From Alcanivorax sp. (lineage in GTDB: Bacteria > Pseudomonadota > Gammaproteobacteria > Pseudomonadales > Alcanivoracaceae), in assembly GCA_013823245.1 (NCBI GenBank), contig PNLU01000018.1, forward strand, positions 1 to 42,715: a DNA stretch of 42,715 nucleotides. Direction: 5' to 3'. The translations under genes were made by a program, and so were the position numbers. Below, piece after piece: positions 33,350 through 41,986 of the stretch. The stretch's first letter is position 1; every line of letters begins with the position of its first letter. The notes beneath the pieces were generated by a model that was not told the origin of the DNA, made no database searches, and saw nothing but the letters and a program-made list of their open reading frames with translations.

Positions 33350-34507
33350 TCAGCCAAAGTCGTGGGCGCGCAGCCAGTCGTCACAACGCGCCACGGCCTG
33401 AGCCAGCTTGTCCGGCTGGCCAAAATAATAGTGATTGGCACCGGCCACTTCGTGCAACTGTTTATTGTCGTGGCCGATGGCCTGATACAGACGCCGGGTA
33501 TGCGACGGCGTGCAGGCGTCGTCCGCGCCATTGCCGATCACCAGCACCGGCACTGTCAGCCGCGCGGCGCAGGTCAGTCCGTTGGCCTGGCTGTAATCAT
33601 AGCTCCACTGGCTCATCCAGCCGCGCAGTGTATTGAAACGGGCCAGCGCCACCGGGCCGTTGTTCACCTGGCGCGGATCACCCAGATAGCACCAGTTCGG
33701 GCGCCGGTCGTTCGGGTCCTGGTTCGGGTCCAGCCAGCGGACGTCGCACATGGTGCGGTGCGTCACGAAGCCCAGTTCCTCATGGTGCAAATCGTCCGCG
33801 CGGAACTCGGCCAGCTTTTGTTGCACCCAATGGGTAATGCGTCGGTTGCGTTCGATTTGCGCCGCACGGAACCGACGCACGAAGTCGTCATCATAGGGCG
33901 GTTGTGCCGGGCAATCGGGGCTGTATATATCCAGCGCCGGATCGCGTTGAAACGGGTCCTGTTCATCCAGCACCGACGGGTCCATCCATTCGGTCAAGGT
34001 ACCCGCGCGGGAAATATGCGCCGCCAGCAACATCACGCCGTCGGCGGGTATCAGACCGCGGGCCACCAGGTCACAGGGGTCGCCCGCCGGGGTATGGGTA
34101 ATGCGTGGATCTTCCGCCTCCGCCTGATAGAACAGACTCAGAGAGCCGCCACCGGACCAGCCCGCCAGCACCACCTTGCGGTAACCCAGTCGCTCCCGTG
34201 CATCACGGATACACTCGCCCAGATCAATCGCCACTTTTTCCATGATCAGGGCGCTGTCCACGCCGCGATAACGGCTGTTGCAGTAGATGACATGGTGACC
34301 GGCCCGCGCCAGCGCCGACACCATCGGCAGATAGGCGCCGCCACCGATGGGGTGCATGAACACGATCACCGTATCACGCGGCTGCTCCGGCTTGAGCAGA
34401 TGCGCTTCCAGCGCCACATGGTTCATGGGTCCGGCGTAGGTGTCCTTGATATCGTTTTTTTCGGCAAAGCTGATCAGATAGGGAATGCGTGTGTAGGCGC
34501 CGCTCAT
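33350..34507 (-). CDS. Alpha/beta hydrolase, function unknown
   Basis: The product is 385 residues from ATG 34507. That start overlaps the stop of the VOC gene (ATGA) and has AAGGCGGGC just ahead. VIVFMHPIGGGAY forms the oxyanion loop and LAGWSGGGSLS is the GxSxG elbow with S118. The late segment VPVLVIGNGADDACTPSHTRRL gives the acid residue and GANHYYFGQ the catalytic His. The long insertion with YLGDPRQVNNGPVALARFNTLRGWMSQWSYD is unusual for plain esterases. Translationally coupled to the VOC-family gene, which hints at a shared ring-cleavage or ester pathway. Confidence 0.88.
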   Translation of the reverse strand: MSGAYTRIPYLISFAEKNDIKDTYAGPMNHVALEAHLLKPEQPRDTVIVFMHPIGGGAYLPMVSALARAGHHVIYCNSRYRGVDSALIMEKVAIDLGECIRDARERLGYRKVVLAGWSGGGSLSLFYQAEAEDPRITHTPAGDPCDLVARGLIPADGVMLLAAHISRAGTLTEWMDPSVLDEQDPFQRDPALDIYSPDCPAQPPYDDDFVRRFRAAQIERNRRITHWVQQKLAEFRADDLHHEELGFVTHRTMCDVRWLDPNQDPNDRRPNWCYLGDPRQVNNGPVALARFNTLRGWMSQWSYDYSQANGLTCAARLTVPVLVIGNGADDACTPSHTRRLYQAIGHDNKQLHEVAGANHYYFGQPDKLAQAVARCDDWLRAHDFG

Positions 34508-35142
34508 GAGCCCGCCTTCATCTTGCTGAAATCTGCCTTGCTGGTATCGATCCCGCGCTGGTCCAGGGCCTCGGCACCGCATGCAGCTTCCTTGCGGGCG
34601 CGGGTTTTTTCCGTCCAGGCGCGCAGCACTTCATGAGCCTGGGCGCGATCGTGCGCAACAAACTCATCATAGCCTTGATCGCGAATGGTGATTTCTACCT
34701 GGATACCGTTGGGATCATACATGTAGATGGAATGCAGCAGCTCGTGATCGATGGGTCCGAAGCAGGGCCGCCCAGCCTGGTTGATGCGCTTGCGCCAGGC
34801 TTTCAGTTCCTCAACCGTATCGACCTCGAATGCCAGATGCAGATCGAAACCATGCTTCGGGCGGAACAGGCGTTCATCCACATCATCCGGCGCATCGAAA
34901 AAGGCAATGAAGTTGCCATCTTCCATCTGGAAGAACAGGTGCATGTAATCCACCGGTCGGCCGCTGCCCGGCTCCTTGTCGAACACCATGGCCAGGGTCA
35001 GCGGCAAGCCGAGCACGTCTTCATAAAACCAGCGTGTCTGTTCGGCATCACGGCAACGGAACGCCATGTGATGAATATGCTTGAGCGGGCGCAAGCCGCC
35101 CGCACCGGAGGTCGTCTTGTCTGTGGCCGTATCTGTATGCAT
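34504..35142 (-). CDS. VOC-superfamily protein (glyoxalase/extradiol dioxygenase fold)
   Basis: The 212-residue product has two beta-alpha-beta-beta-beta modules. IHHMAFRCRDAEQTRWFYEDVLGLPL (23-48) gives the first metal-binding His. HLAFEVDTVEELKAWRKRI gives a second His. MYDPNGIQVEITI gives the Glu. It is longer than minimal VOC proteins, with a C-terminal helical tail rich in charge. It could be a dioxygenase or an isomerase; the sequence alone does not decide. First gene of a two-gene operon with the hydrolase. Confidence 0.88.
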   Translation of the reverse strand: MHTDTATDKTTSGAGGLRPLKHIHHMAFRCRDAEQTRWFYEDVLGLPLTLAMVFDKEPGSGRPVDYMHLFFQMEDGNFIAFFDAPDDVDERLFRPKHGFDLHLAFEVDTVEELKAWRKRINQAGRPCFGPIDHELLHSIYMYDPNGIQVEITIRDQGYDEFVAHDRAQAHEVLRAWTEKTRARKEAACGAEALDQRGIDTSKADFSKMKAGS

Positions 35143-35231
35143 GTCCCTGCTCCAAAGCCTTCTTGATCTTCCCGAGTCTAGGAAGCCCGGCGGCGGCTCA
35201 CAAGGACCGAACTGTTCAACGGCAGGTCACA

Positions 35232-35255
35232 CACCGATCAGGAAACAGATCGGTG
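35232..35255 (-). terminator. Hairpin after the carboxylase gene
   Basis: CACCGATC (35232-35239) pairs with GATCGGTG (35248-35255) around an 8-base loop, 9 bases beyond the stop of the carboxylase gene on the minus strand. It marks the end of the operon, so no allophanate hydrolase gene follows here. Confidence 0.55.
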
Positions 35256-35263
35256 CGGATTGA

Positions 35264-38200
35264 TTACCCCAGCACCATCATCACCTGGCCGGCATTGACC
35301 GGATCACTGTCGCGGCGCGCCACATGGATCACGGTTCCCGCATCAGGGGCCGTGACCTCGATCTCCATCTTCATGGATTCAAGGATCGCCACCACCTGAC
35401 CGGCGCTGACCTGATCGCCTTCACTGACCATCAGCTTCCAGACACTGCCCGCGGCGGGGGACTCCACCGGCACACCCTCTGGCAGCGTCTCTTCTTCCGG
35501 GGCCGACACGTTCTGCTCCGGGGAAAAGTGGATCTGCCCACTGGCGTGCCAGCGCGCCAGTTCTTCCTCGAAGGCAGCATCACGCGCTCGGGTAAAGTCG
35601 GCAATGCTGTCCGCGTTATCGCGCAGGAAGTGTTCGTACTCCTGCAACGAGAAACGCGTTTCCTCGATGCGCAGCGGATAGTCACCACGGGGGAATACCC
35701 GCCGGATATGTTCCAGCTCCTCTGCACTGACTTCATAAAAGCGAATCTGGTCGAAAAAGCGCAGCAGGTAAGGCTCGGTAAATTCTTTCGTGCGGTGATA
35801 GCGATTCCACATCTGCAAAGTGCGGCCGACAAACTGATAGCCACCCGGGCCCTCCATGCCATACACGCAGAGATAGGCACCGCCAATGCCGACGGAATTT
35901 TCCGCCGTCCAGGTGCGCGCCGGGTTGTACTTGGTGGTCACCAGACGATGGCGCGGGTCCAGGGGGGTGGCCACGGGCGCACCCAGGTAGACGTCACCCA
36001 AGCCCATCACAACATAGCGCGCGTCAAAGACAATGCGCTTGACCTCGTCAATGCTGGCGAGCCCGTTGATGCGGCGGATAAATTCGATATTGCTCGGGCA
36101 CCAGGGCGCATCGCGGCGCACCGACTGCATGTATTTTTCAATCGCCGTGCGGCAAGCCGCATCGTCCCAGGACAAGGGCAGCCAGACGACGCGCGCAGGC
36201 ACCTCGACATCCGCCTGGTCACGCAGGTGATGCTCGACTTCTTCCAGCACACTGAGCAGCGTGCGACGCGGCAGACGACGCGGATCAAAATGGATCTGCA
36301 GGGACCGAATCCCCGGCGTCAGTTCCAGCACACCGTCGAGCGCCTGCTCCTGCAGCCACAGCATCAACGCATGGGCACGGAACCGCAGCCGCACATCCAG
36401 CATTTGCGGGCCGTACTCCACCAGCAGGTAACGGTCGCCTGCGCTGCGATAAACCACCTCGACACCGGCCTGGTCGGCGCTGAGCCTTTTCAGCACCGCG
36501 TCGTCGGGTCGGACTGCGGGCACCGGCACGGACCAGGGGGCCTCGCACGGCTCGCTATCCTGCGTTTCAAACCAGCGGTCCTGTGCCAGCGCGAGCTGGT
36601 CGGCATGGTCCAGTGAGATGCATTCGAAACGCAGGGTGTCGCCCGCCTTCAGTTGCCCCAGCTTCCAGCGGTCGGCACGAATCACTGTCACCGGGCATAC
36701 GAATCCGCCTAGCGAGGGTCCGTCCGGCCCGAGGATCACCGGCATGTCGCCGGTGAAATCCACCGTGCCCACGGCATAGGCATTGTCGTGAATATTGGAA
36801 GGGTGCATGCCGGCTTCGCCGCCGTCGCGGCGCGCCCAGTCCGGCTTCGGGCCAATAAGGCGAATACCGGTGCGGCTGGAGTTGTAATGCACCTGCCAGG
36901 TGCTGGAAAAGAAGGTGTCGATATCCTGACGTGTGAAAAAATCCGGCGCGCCATGGGGACCATAGGTGACCCGCAGGGTGTGGTAATCCGGCAACCGCTC
37001 CGGCGCGGCCAGCGCTGTGTCCGGGGCTGCCACCGTGTGGGCGGCCGCAGACAAATGCAGCACATCTCCGGCACGCAACGCCCGGCCACCGTGACCGCCG
37101 AACTGGCCCAGGGTAAAGGTACTGCGCGAACCCAGGTAGGGCGTGCATTGAATCCCGCCGGCCACCGCCACATAGGTGCGTGCGCCCGCGCCGCTGACCT
37201 TGCCCAGCTTGAGGGTCTGCCCGGCAATCACCGCCACAGGCTGGCCGGTCGGCACGGTGTCGCCGTCCAGCGTGGCGCCCATGTCGGCGCCGGTCAGCGC
37301 GATCGTAGTATCGATGTTGAAGCGCAGCGTCGGCCCGTTCAGGGTGCACTCCAGCGCGGCACAATCCGGCGCGTTGCCCAGCAAACGGTTGGCCAGACGG
37401 AAGCTGACATCATCAAACGGGCCGGATGGCGGAATGCCCACCGGCCAGTAACCCCTGCGCCCGGGAAAATCCTGCACCGTAGTCAGGGTTCCGCCCGATA
37501 TCACGTCCAGCGTGCACGGTTGCCAGGGCAGGTGATCGAGACTGCGCGTGGTCATGGTGCCTTGCTGGAAGTCGGCATCGGCAATCAGGGCAAGCAGGTA
37601 GCCGCAGTTGGTCTCGATGCCTTCGAGTACCGTATCCGCCAGCGTGCTCTCCAGCGCCGCACAGGCCGCCGCGCGGGTGTCGGCATGCACGATCACCTTG
37701 GCCAGCATCGGATCAAACAGGGCGGGCACCTCGAGTCCGGCCTCCACCCAGTGGTCCACCCGCACCGCAACACCATCCGCCGGAGGAAAAGCCACCGTGG
37801 TGAGCAGCCCGGCGCACGGGCGGAAATCCTTGTTCGGATCTTCGGCATACACCCGCGCCTGTATCGCATGCCCGCGCGGGGCCAGCCCGGCCGCCAGCGT
37901 GTCCAGCGGCGGCAGGGTTCCCGCCGCCAGCTGCACCATCCAGGCCACCAGGTCCACGCCGTATACCTGCTCGGTCACGCCGTGTTCCACCTGCAGTCGC
38001 GTGTTCACTTCAAGAAAATAGAACGCGTGGGTGTCCTGATCGACGATGAACTCCACTGTGCCCGCATTGCGGTATTGCACCGCCTCCATCAGCCGCCGGG
38101 CGGTGGCGTGCAGAGTCTGGCGCACGTCATCGGGCAGATTCGGCGCCGGGGTTTCTTCCACCACTTTCTGGTGGCGCCGCTGGGCCGAGCAGTCGCGCTC

Positions 38201-38872
38201 GCCCAGCGCCAGCGCCTGGCCACAACCATCACCAAAGATCTGTACTTCGATATGCCGCGCGCGGGCGATGTATTTCTCCAGAAACACACCGTCATTGGAA
38301 AAATTGTTGGCGCTCAGGCGCTTCACCGTGTCCCAGGCGCGCAACAGCGCCTGGCGATCCGCACACACCTGCATGCCGATGCCACCGCCACCGGCGGTGC
38401 TCTTCAGCATCACCGGGTAACCAATGTCGTCGGCGGCAGCGAGCGCGGCGTCCACACTGGCGAGCAGGCCGGTGCCCGGCAGCAGGGGCACTCCGGCCTG
38501 CGTGGCAATATCGCGGGCCGTGTGCTTGAGGCCGAAGTCCCGCATCTGCGCCGGCGTGGGCCCGATAAAGGCAATACCTTCGCGCTCGCATCGCTCGACA
38601 AACGCGGGATTTTCACTCAGGAAACCGTAACCGGGGTGTACGGCATCCACGCCGGTTTCGCGCATGATCGCGAACAGGGCGTCCTGATCCAGATAGGTGT
38701 CTGCGGCGCCACCGGCGCCCAGTGGCCAGCGCTCATCGGCCTGGCGCACATGCAATGAATCGGCATCGGCATCGGCATACACCGCCACCGAGGTGACGCC
38801 CATTTCCCTGAGCGTACGAATAACGCGGCAGGCAATGGCGCCGCGATTGGCAATCATGACTTTTCGGAACAT
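35264..38872 (-). CDS. Biotin-dependent urea/guanidine carboxylase
   Basis: The 1202-residue product contains three parts. A biotin carboxylase domain (about 1-450) has MIANRGAIACRVIRTL, GGGGIGMQ and EVNTRLQVEHGVTE. A KipA/KipI-type carboxyltransferase (about 470-1090) has GGTLTTVQDFPGRRGYWPVG and EYGPQMLDVRLRF. A biotin carrier domain has its lysine in ESMKMEIEV at K1168. Such enzymes were named urea carboxylase. Many that sit with DUF1989 genes and an ABC importer are now known to be guanidine carboxylases feeding carboxyguanidine to a DUF1989 deiminase. The neighbours here point to guanidine; the substrate is inference. Start ATG 38872, 76 bases after the DUF1989 gene. Confidence 0.92.
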   Translation of the reverse strand: MFRKVMIANRGAIACRVIRTLREMGVTSVAVYADADADSLHVRQADERWPLGAGGAADTYLDQDALFAIMRETGVDAVHPGYGFLSENPAFVERCEREGIAFIGPTPAQMRDFGLKHTARDIATQAGVPLLPGTGLLASVDAALAAADDIGYPVMLKSTAGGGGIGMQVCADRQALLRAWDTVKRLSANNFSNDGVFLEKYIARARHIEVQIFGDGCGQALALGERDCSAQRRHQKVVEETPAPNLPDDVRQTLHATARRLMEAVQYRNAGTVEFIVDQDTHAFYFLEVNTRLQVEHGVTEQVYGVDLVAWMVQLAAGTLPPLDTLAAGLAPRGHAIQARVYAEDPNKDFRPCAGLLTTVAFPPADGVAVRVDHWVEAGLEVPALFDPMLAKVIVHADTRAAACAALESTLADTVLEGIETNCGYLLALIADADFQQGTMTTRSLDHLPWQPCTLDVISGGTLTTVQDFPGRRGYWPVGIPPSGPFDDVSFRLANRLLGNAPDCAALECTLNGPTLRFNIDTTIALTGADMGATLDGDTVPTGQPVAVIAGQTLKLGKVSGAGARTYVAVAGGIQCTPYLGSRSTFTLGQFGGHGGRALRAGDVLHLSAAAHTVAAPDTALAAPERLPDYHTLRVTYGPHGAPDFFTRQDIDTFFSSTWQVHYNSSRTGIRLIGPKPDWARRDGGEAGMHPSNIHDNAYAVGTVDFTGDMPVILGPDGPSLGGFVCPVTVIRADRWKLGQLKAGDTLRFECISLDHADQLALAQDRWFETQDSEPCEAPWSVPVPAVRPDDAVLKRLSADQAGVEVVYRSAGDRYLLVEYGPQMLDVRLRFRAHALMLWLQEQALDGVLELTPGIRSLQIHFDPRRLPRRTLLSVLEEVEHHLRDQADVEVPARVVWLPLSWDDAACRTAIEKYMQSVRRDAPWCPSNIEFIRRINGLASIDEVKRIVFDARYVVMGLGDVYLGAPVATPLDPRHRLVTTKYNPARTWTAENSVGIGGAYLCVYGMEGPGGYQFVGRTLQMWNRYHRTKEFTEPYLLRFFDQIRFYEVSAEELEHIRRVFPRGDYPLRIEETRFSLQEYEHFLRDNADSIADFTRARDAAFEEELARWHASGQIHFSPEQNVSAPEEETLPEGVPVESPAAGSVWKLMVSEGDQVSAGQVVAILESMKMEIEVTAPDAGTVIHVARRDSDPVNAGQVMMVLG

Positions 38873-38948
38873 CGCGCTACCCGGGTGGGCCGTCCCACGG
38901 TGTCTGCTTCCCGACAGGGTCGTCCCTGCGGTGCGGTTGATCGGTGTG

Positions 38949-39590
38949 TCAGTGATCCCACACGGCCAGTTCCACAGGCGTGGGGTTATAGCCGTTGCAG
39001 GGGTTGTTCAGTTGCGGGCAATTGGACATCAACACAATCACATCCATGCGCGCGGTCAGTTCCACATATTTGCCCGGGGCGGAAATACCATCGGCAAACT
39101 GAAGTCCACCGTCAGCGGTGATCGGCACGTTCATGAAGAAATTGATGTTGTGGGTGATGTCGCGCTTGTCGAGCCCGTATTCTTCATGCTCGGCAATCGC
39201 CAGCATCCAGCTGTCGCGACAGGAATGCATGCAGCGCCGGGCCAGATCGTAACGTACGGTGTTGCTCTCCGACGCACAGGCACCGCCCACGGTATCGTGT
39301 CGTCCGCAGGTATCCGCCACCACGTCCAGCATTGGATTGCCACGGCTGGAGATCAGCACACTGCCGGCGCCCAGATACACGTTGCCCTGCTGGCAGATCG
39401 TATCGGTGGCGCTGTATCGCTCTGCCGGGTCGGCGGCGCTGTAGAACAGCGTGTCGGCGGCCTGGTTCCCTTCCAGGTCGGTGATGCGCAGCGTCTCGCC
39501 CGCGCGCAAGATGCCGATATAGTAATCTCCCGCGTCCACCACCTGGCGCTCACGCGCCTGACTCAGCGTGCGTTCACTTTCCCGAATCAT
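38949..39590 (-). CDS. DUF1989 protein, urea-carboxylase-associated type 2 / carboxyguanidine deiminase subunit
   Basis: The product is 213 residues from ATG 39590, behind GGAGGTCAGC. DUF1989 features are [48 protein letters not shown] and the Cys-rich [26 protein letters not shown] and [25 protein letters not shown] follow. In guanidine-utilisation operons two DUF1989 proteins form the heteromeric carboxyguanidine deiminase (CgdAB) acting after guanidine carboxylase. Which of the two subunits this is I cannot say. It overlaps the preceding DUF1989 gene by 17 bases. Confidence 0.88.
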   Translation of the reverse strand: MIRESERTLSQARERQVVDAGDYYIGILRAGETLRITDLEGNQAADTLFYSAADPAERYSATDTICQQGNVYLGAGSVLISSRGNPMLDVVADTCGRHDTVGGACASESNTVRYDLARRCMHSCRDSWMLAIAEHEEYGLDKRDITHNINFFMNVPITADGGLQFADGISAPGKYVELTARMDVIVLMSNCPQLNNPCNGYNPTPVELAVWDH

Positions 39591-40335
39591 GCTGACCTCC
39601 ATCGACAAGAAAGGATGGCCGCGCATCCTGGTAATAGAGTCGGTTATTTTCCAGCGCGCGGCGATTTTCCGGGCGATGGTTCAGACACACATCGCCATCG
39701 CTGATCGGGTCCCCGGTCAGCAACTGCACCTGTACCCGACGACGCGGGTATTCTCTGGCCGGGTTCAGTGGGTGCGGGCAGGTATGCAGCAGCACCAGGG
39801 CGTCCATGTCGAAACGCAATGTCACCTGCGCGCCCGCCTGGCAGGCGCTGTCGTCGTAGTGCAGTTTCCCGTTGTCATCGCTGATGACCTTGCTGAAAAA
39901 ATTCACGTTGGCGGCCATGTCGCGCTCGCCCAGACCATACTTGCCCAGCTCCACCAGAAAGCTTTCCTCGCCGGACAGGGTCCAGCCGTTGCGGTGCGTC
40001 TGGTAGCTGTGGTGGCCATACTGTTCACGGCACTGGCGCTTGCTCAGATTGCCGCAAACGGTGTCATGCCAGCCGTGGCTGTCTTCGATGATGGAGGCCA
40101 TGCTGCGCCCCATGTCGGAATAGAGGCAATTGCCCAGGCCGAGTCGGAACGTGTGCTGGGCCTTGAGGGTATCCGGTGCGTTGTAGCGCTCCAGCAGATT
40201 TTCCGGGTTGTAACACAGCATGCCGACATTGGCGCCACCCGCCACGTCGGTGAGCCGCAGCAGATTGCCGCGACGCATGCGCAACGACCAGTGATGGCCG
40301 CCGGGCATGGTGTATTCGTACAACAAGGCGTTCAT
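39574..40335 (-). CDS. DUF1989 protein, urea-carboxylase-associated type 1 / carboxyguanidine deiminase subunit
   Basis: The product is 253 residues from ATG 40335, behind GGGAGACGTT. It shares the DUF1989 plan with its neighbour ([72 protein letters not shown]), so the pair is an old duplication. As the likely partner subunit it would act in hydrolysing carboxyguanidine to allophanate and ammonia. It begins 23 bases after the ABC ATPase gene and overlaps the next gene, so the whole set is one transcript. Confidence 0.88.
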   Translation of the reverse strand: MNALLYEYTMPGGHHWSLRMRRGNLLRLTDVAGGANVGMLCYNPENLLERYNAPDTLKAQHTFRLGLGNCLYSDMGRSMASIIEDSHGWHDTVCGNLSKRQCREQYGHHSYQTHRNGWTLSGEESFLVELGKYGLGERDMAANVNFFSKVISDDNGKLHYDDSACQAGAQVTLRFDMDALVLLHTCPHPLNPAREYPRRRVQVQLLTGDPISDGDVCLNHRPENRRALENNRLYYQDARPSFLVDGGQHDSGK

Positions 40336-40358
40336 AACGTCTCCCTGATCATGGTGAT

Positions 40359-41147
40359 TCAATGACCCAGCACGCGGGCGGTGTCGGCCAGCTGCGCGTT
40401 CAGTGACGCCAGCGGCGGCGATGTTTTTTCCACCGGCAGGTCATAGGTGATGCGGGCGCCATAAGCCCCGGGTGCCTGCACATCCAGTCGCGTCTTGTCG
40501 AACACCCACAGACGCGTGCCCAGCAGAAAGCCTTCTTCCAGATCGTGGGTAATCATGAACACGGTCAGCTTCTGGCTGCGCCACAGCGACAGCACCAGCT
40601 CATGCATGTCACGACGGATACCCGGATCAAGCGCGCCGAACGGTTCATCCAGCAACAGGATGCGCGGCCGCTTGATCAGTGCCTGCGCCAGGGCCAGCCG
40701 CTGCTGCATGCCGCCGGACAGTTCATGCGGGTACTTGTCCGTGGCATCGGCCAGGCCCACCTGCTCCAGCATCTGCCGTGCTTCCTCCCGCAAGGCCTGA
40801 CGCTGCGCGCCGAAGGCGATGCCGAGAAAGCGGTTGGCCGCCAGCTCGCCAGCGAGCATCACATTGCGCTCCACCGTCAGGTGCGGCATCACCGAATAGC
40901 GCTGGAAAACAATGCCCCGCGAGCCGTCGGGCTCGCCCGGGATGGTCGAGCCGTCCAGCAGCAGATGGCCCCGTGTGGCCTGCTCGGTGCCCAGCAGCAT
41001 CTTCAGGAACGTGGTCTTGCCACACCCGGATGCACCCACGATGGTGACGAATTCTCCTTCCTCGACGCGCACGTTCAGGCGCTCCAGCACTACTTCCCTG
41101 CCGTACTCCTTCCAGACATTTTTCAGTTCGATAATCGGCATGGTCAT
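40359..41147 (-). CDS. ABC importer ATPase (NrtD/SsuB/TauB type)
   Basis: The 262-residue product has Walker A GASGCGKTT (38-46), Q-loop VFQRYSVMPHL, signature LSGGMQQRLALAQAL, Walker B ILLLDEPFGALD and the H-loop THDLEEGF. The subfamily is that of nitrate, sulfonate and taurine importers. It lies 15 bases after the permease gene. With the permease and binding protein upstream it would import the nitrogen compound, probably guanidine. Confidence 0.94.
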   Translation of the reverse strand: MTMPIIELKNVWKEYGREVVLERLNVRVEEGEFVTIVGASGCGKTTFLKMLLGTEQATRGHLLLDGSTIPGEPDGSRGIVFQRYSVMPHLTVERNVMLAGELAANRFLGIAFGAQRQALREEARQMLEQVGLADATDKYPHELSGGMQQRLALAQALIKRPRILLLDEPFGALDPGIRRDMHELVLSLWRSQKLTVFMITHDLEEGFLLGTRLWVFDKTRLDVQAPGAYGARITYDLPVEKTSPPLASLNAQLADTARVLGH

Positions 41148-41162
41148 CTTCTGTTCAAAGGT

Positions 41163-41981
41163 TCAGCGCTGCATGGCATGGAACCAGGGGTAGCGCCATC
41201 GGGAGAATCGCCGCAGGGCGATGTCGATCAGAAACGCGAGCAGGGTGATCCAGACGACATAGGGCAGGATCACATCCATCGACAGGTAGCGACGCACCAG
41301 GAAGATCCGGTAGCCCAGTCCCTCCGTGGCCGCAATCGCCTCCGCCGCAATCAGGAACAGCCAGGCCGGACCCAGCGACAGGCGCACCGCGCTGATCAGG
41401 CGCGGCATCAGCTGCGGCAGGATCAATCGCAGGATGATCTGCCAGGTATTGGCGCCCAGTGTCTGCAACTTGATGATCTGCTCATCCGGAATTTCCAGCG
41501 CACGCCCCTGCAATTCCCGAATGATGAACGGGGTGATCCCGATCAGGATCAGCATCACCTTCGACAGTTCATCCAGACCAAAGGCGATAAACAGGATCGG
41601 CAACAGCGCCATCGGCGGCACCAGCGACAAGCCGGTCACCAGCGGCGACAGCGTTGCCCGGATGTAAGGCACAGCACCGTTTGCCACACCAAACACGAGC
41701 CCCACCAGCGCGGCCAGCCCGACACCGATGCCCAGCCGTTGCAGGCTGGCGCGGGTGTCGGCCCACAACACGTACTCACCGGTGCGCCGGTTCGGTTCGA
41801 ACGCCAGCCGTTCGATGGATTCCGCCATGGTGCTGAAGGCGGGCAGCAGGCGATCGTCCGGGTTCTCCGCCAACCGCGCCCCCGATGCCGACAGGTACAG
41901 CAGCAGGAGCAGTGCAAAGGGCAGCAGCCCCAGCACTACAGCGGTCAGCTTCGAGGGTTGGCGGTTGATGAGCTTTTTCAT
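41163..41981 (-). CDS. ABC importer permease
   Basis: The 272-residue product has about six helices and the EAA loop (IIKLQTLGANTWQIILRLILPQLMPRL split around 170-197) that contacts the ATPase. It begins 5 bases after the substrate-binding protein gene. Family is the SsuC/TauC/NrtB type, consistent with the ATPase. Confidence 0.93.
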   Translation of the reverse strand: MKKLINRQPSKLTAVVLGLLPFALLLLLYLSASGARLAENPDDRLLPAFSTMAESIERLAFEPNRRTGEYVLWADTRASLQRLGIGVGLAALVGLVFGVANGAVPYIRATLSPLVTGLSLVPPMALLPILFIAFGLDELSKVMLILIGITPFIIRELQGRALEIPDEQIIKLQTLGANTWQIILRLILPQLMPRLISAVRLSLGPAWLFLIAAEAIAATEGLGYRIFLVRRYLSMDVILPYVVWITLLAFLIDIALRRFSRWRYPWFHAMQR

Positions 41982-41986
41982 CGTCG

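Noticed and set aside
36788..38758. Plus-strand open frame of 656 codons
   Set aside because: Antisense shadow of the urea/guanidine carboxylase gene; no recognisable domain.
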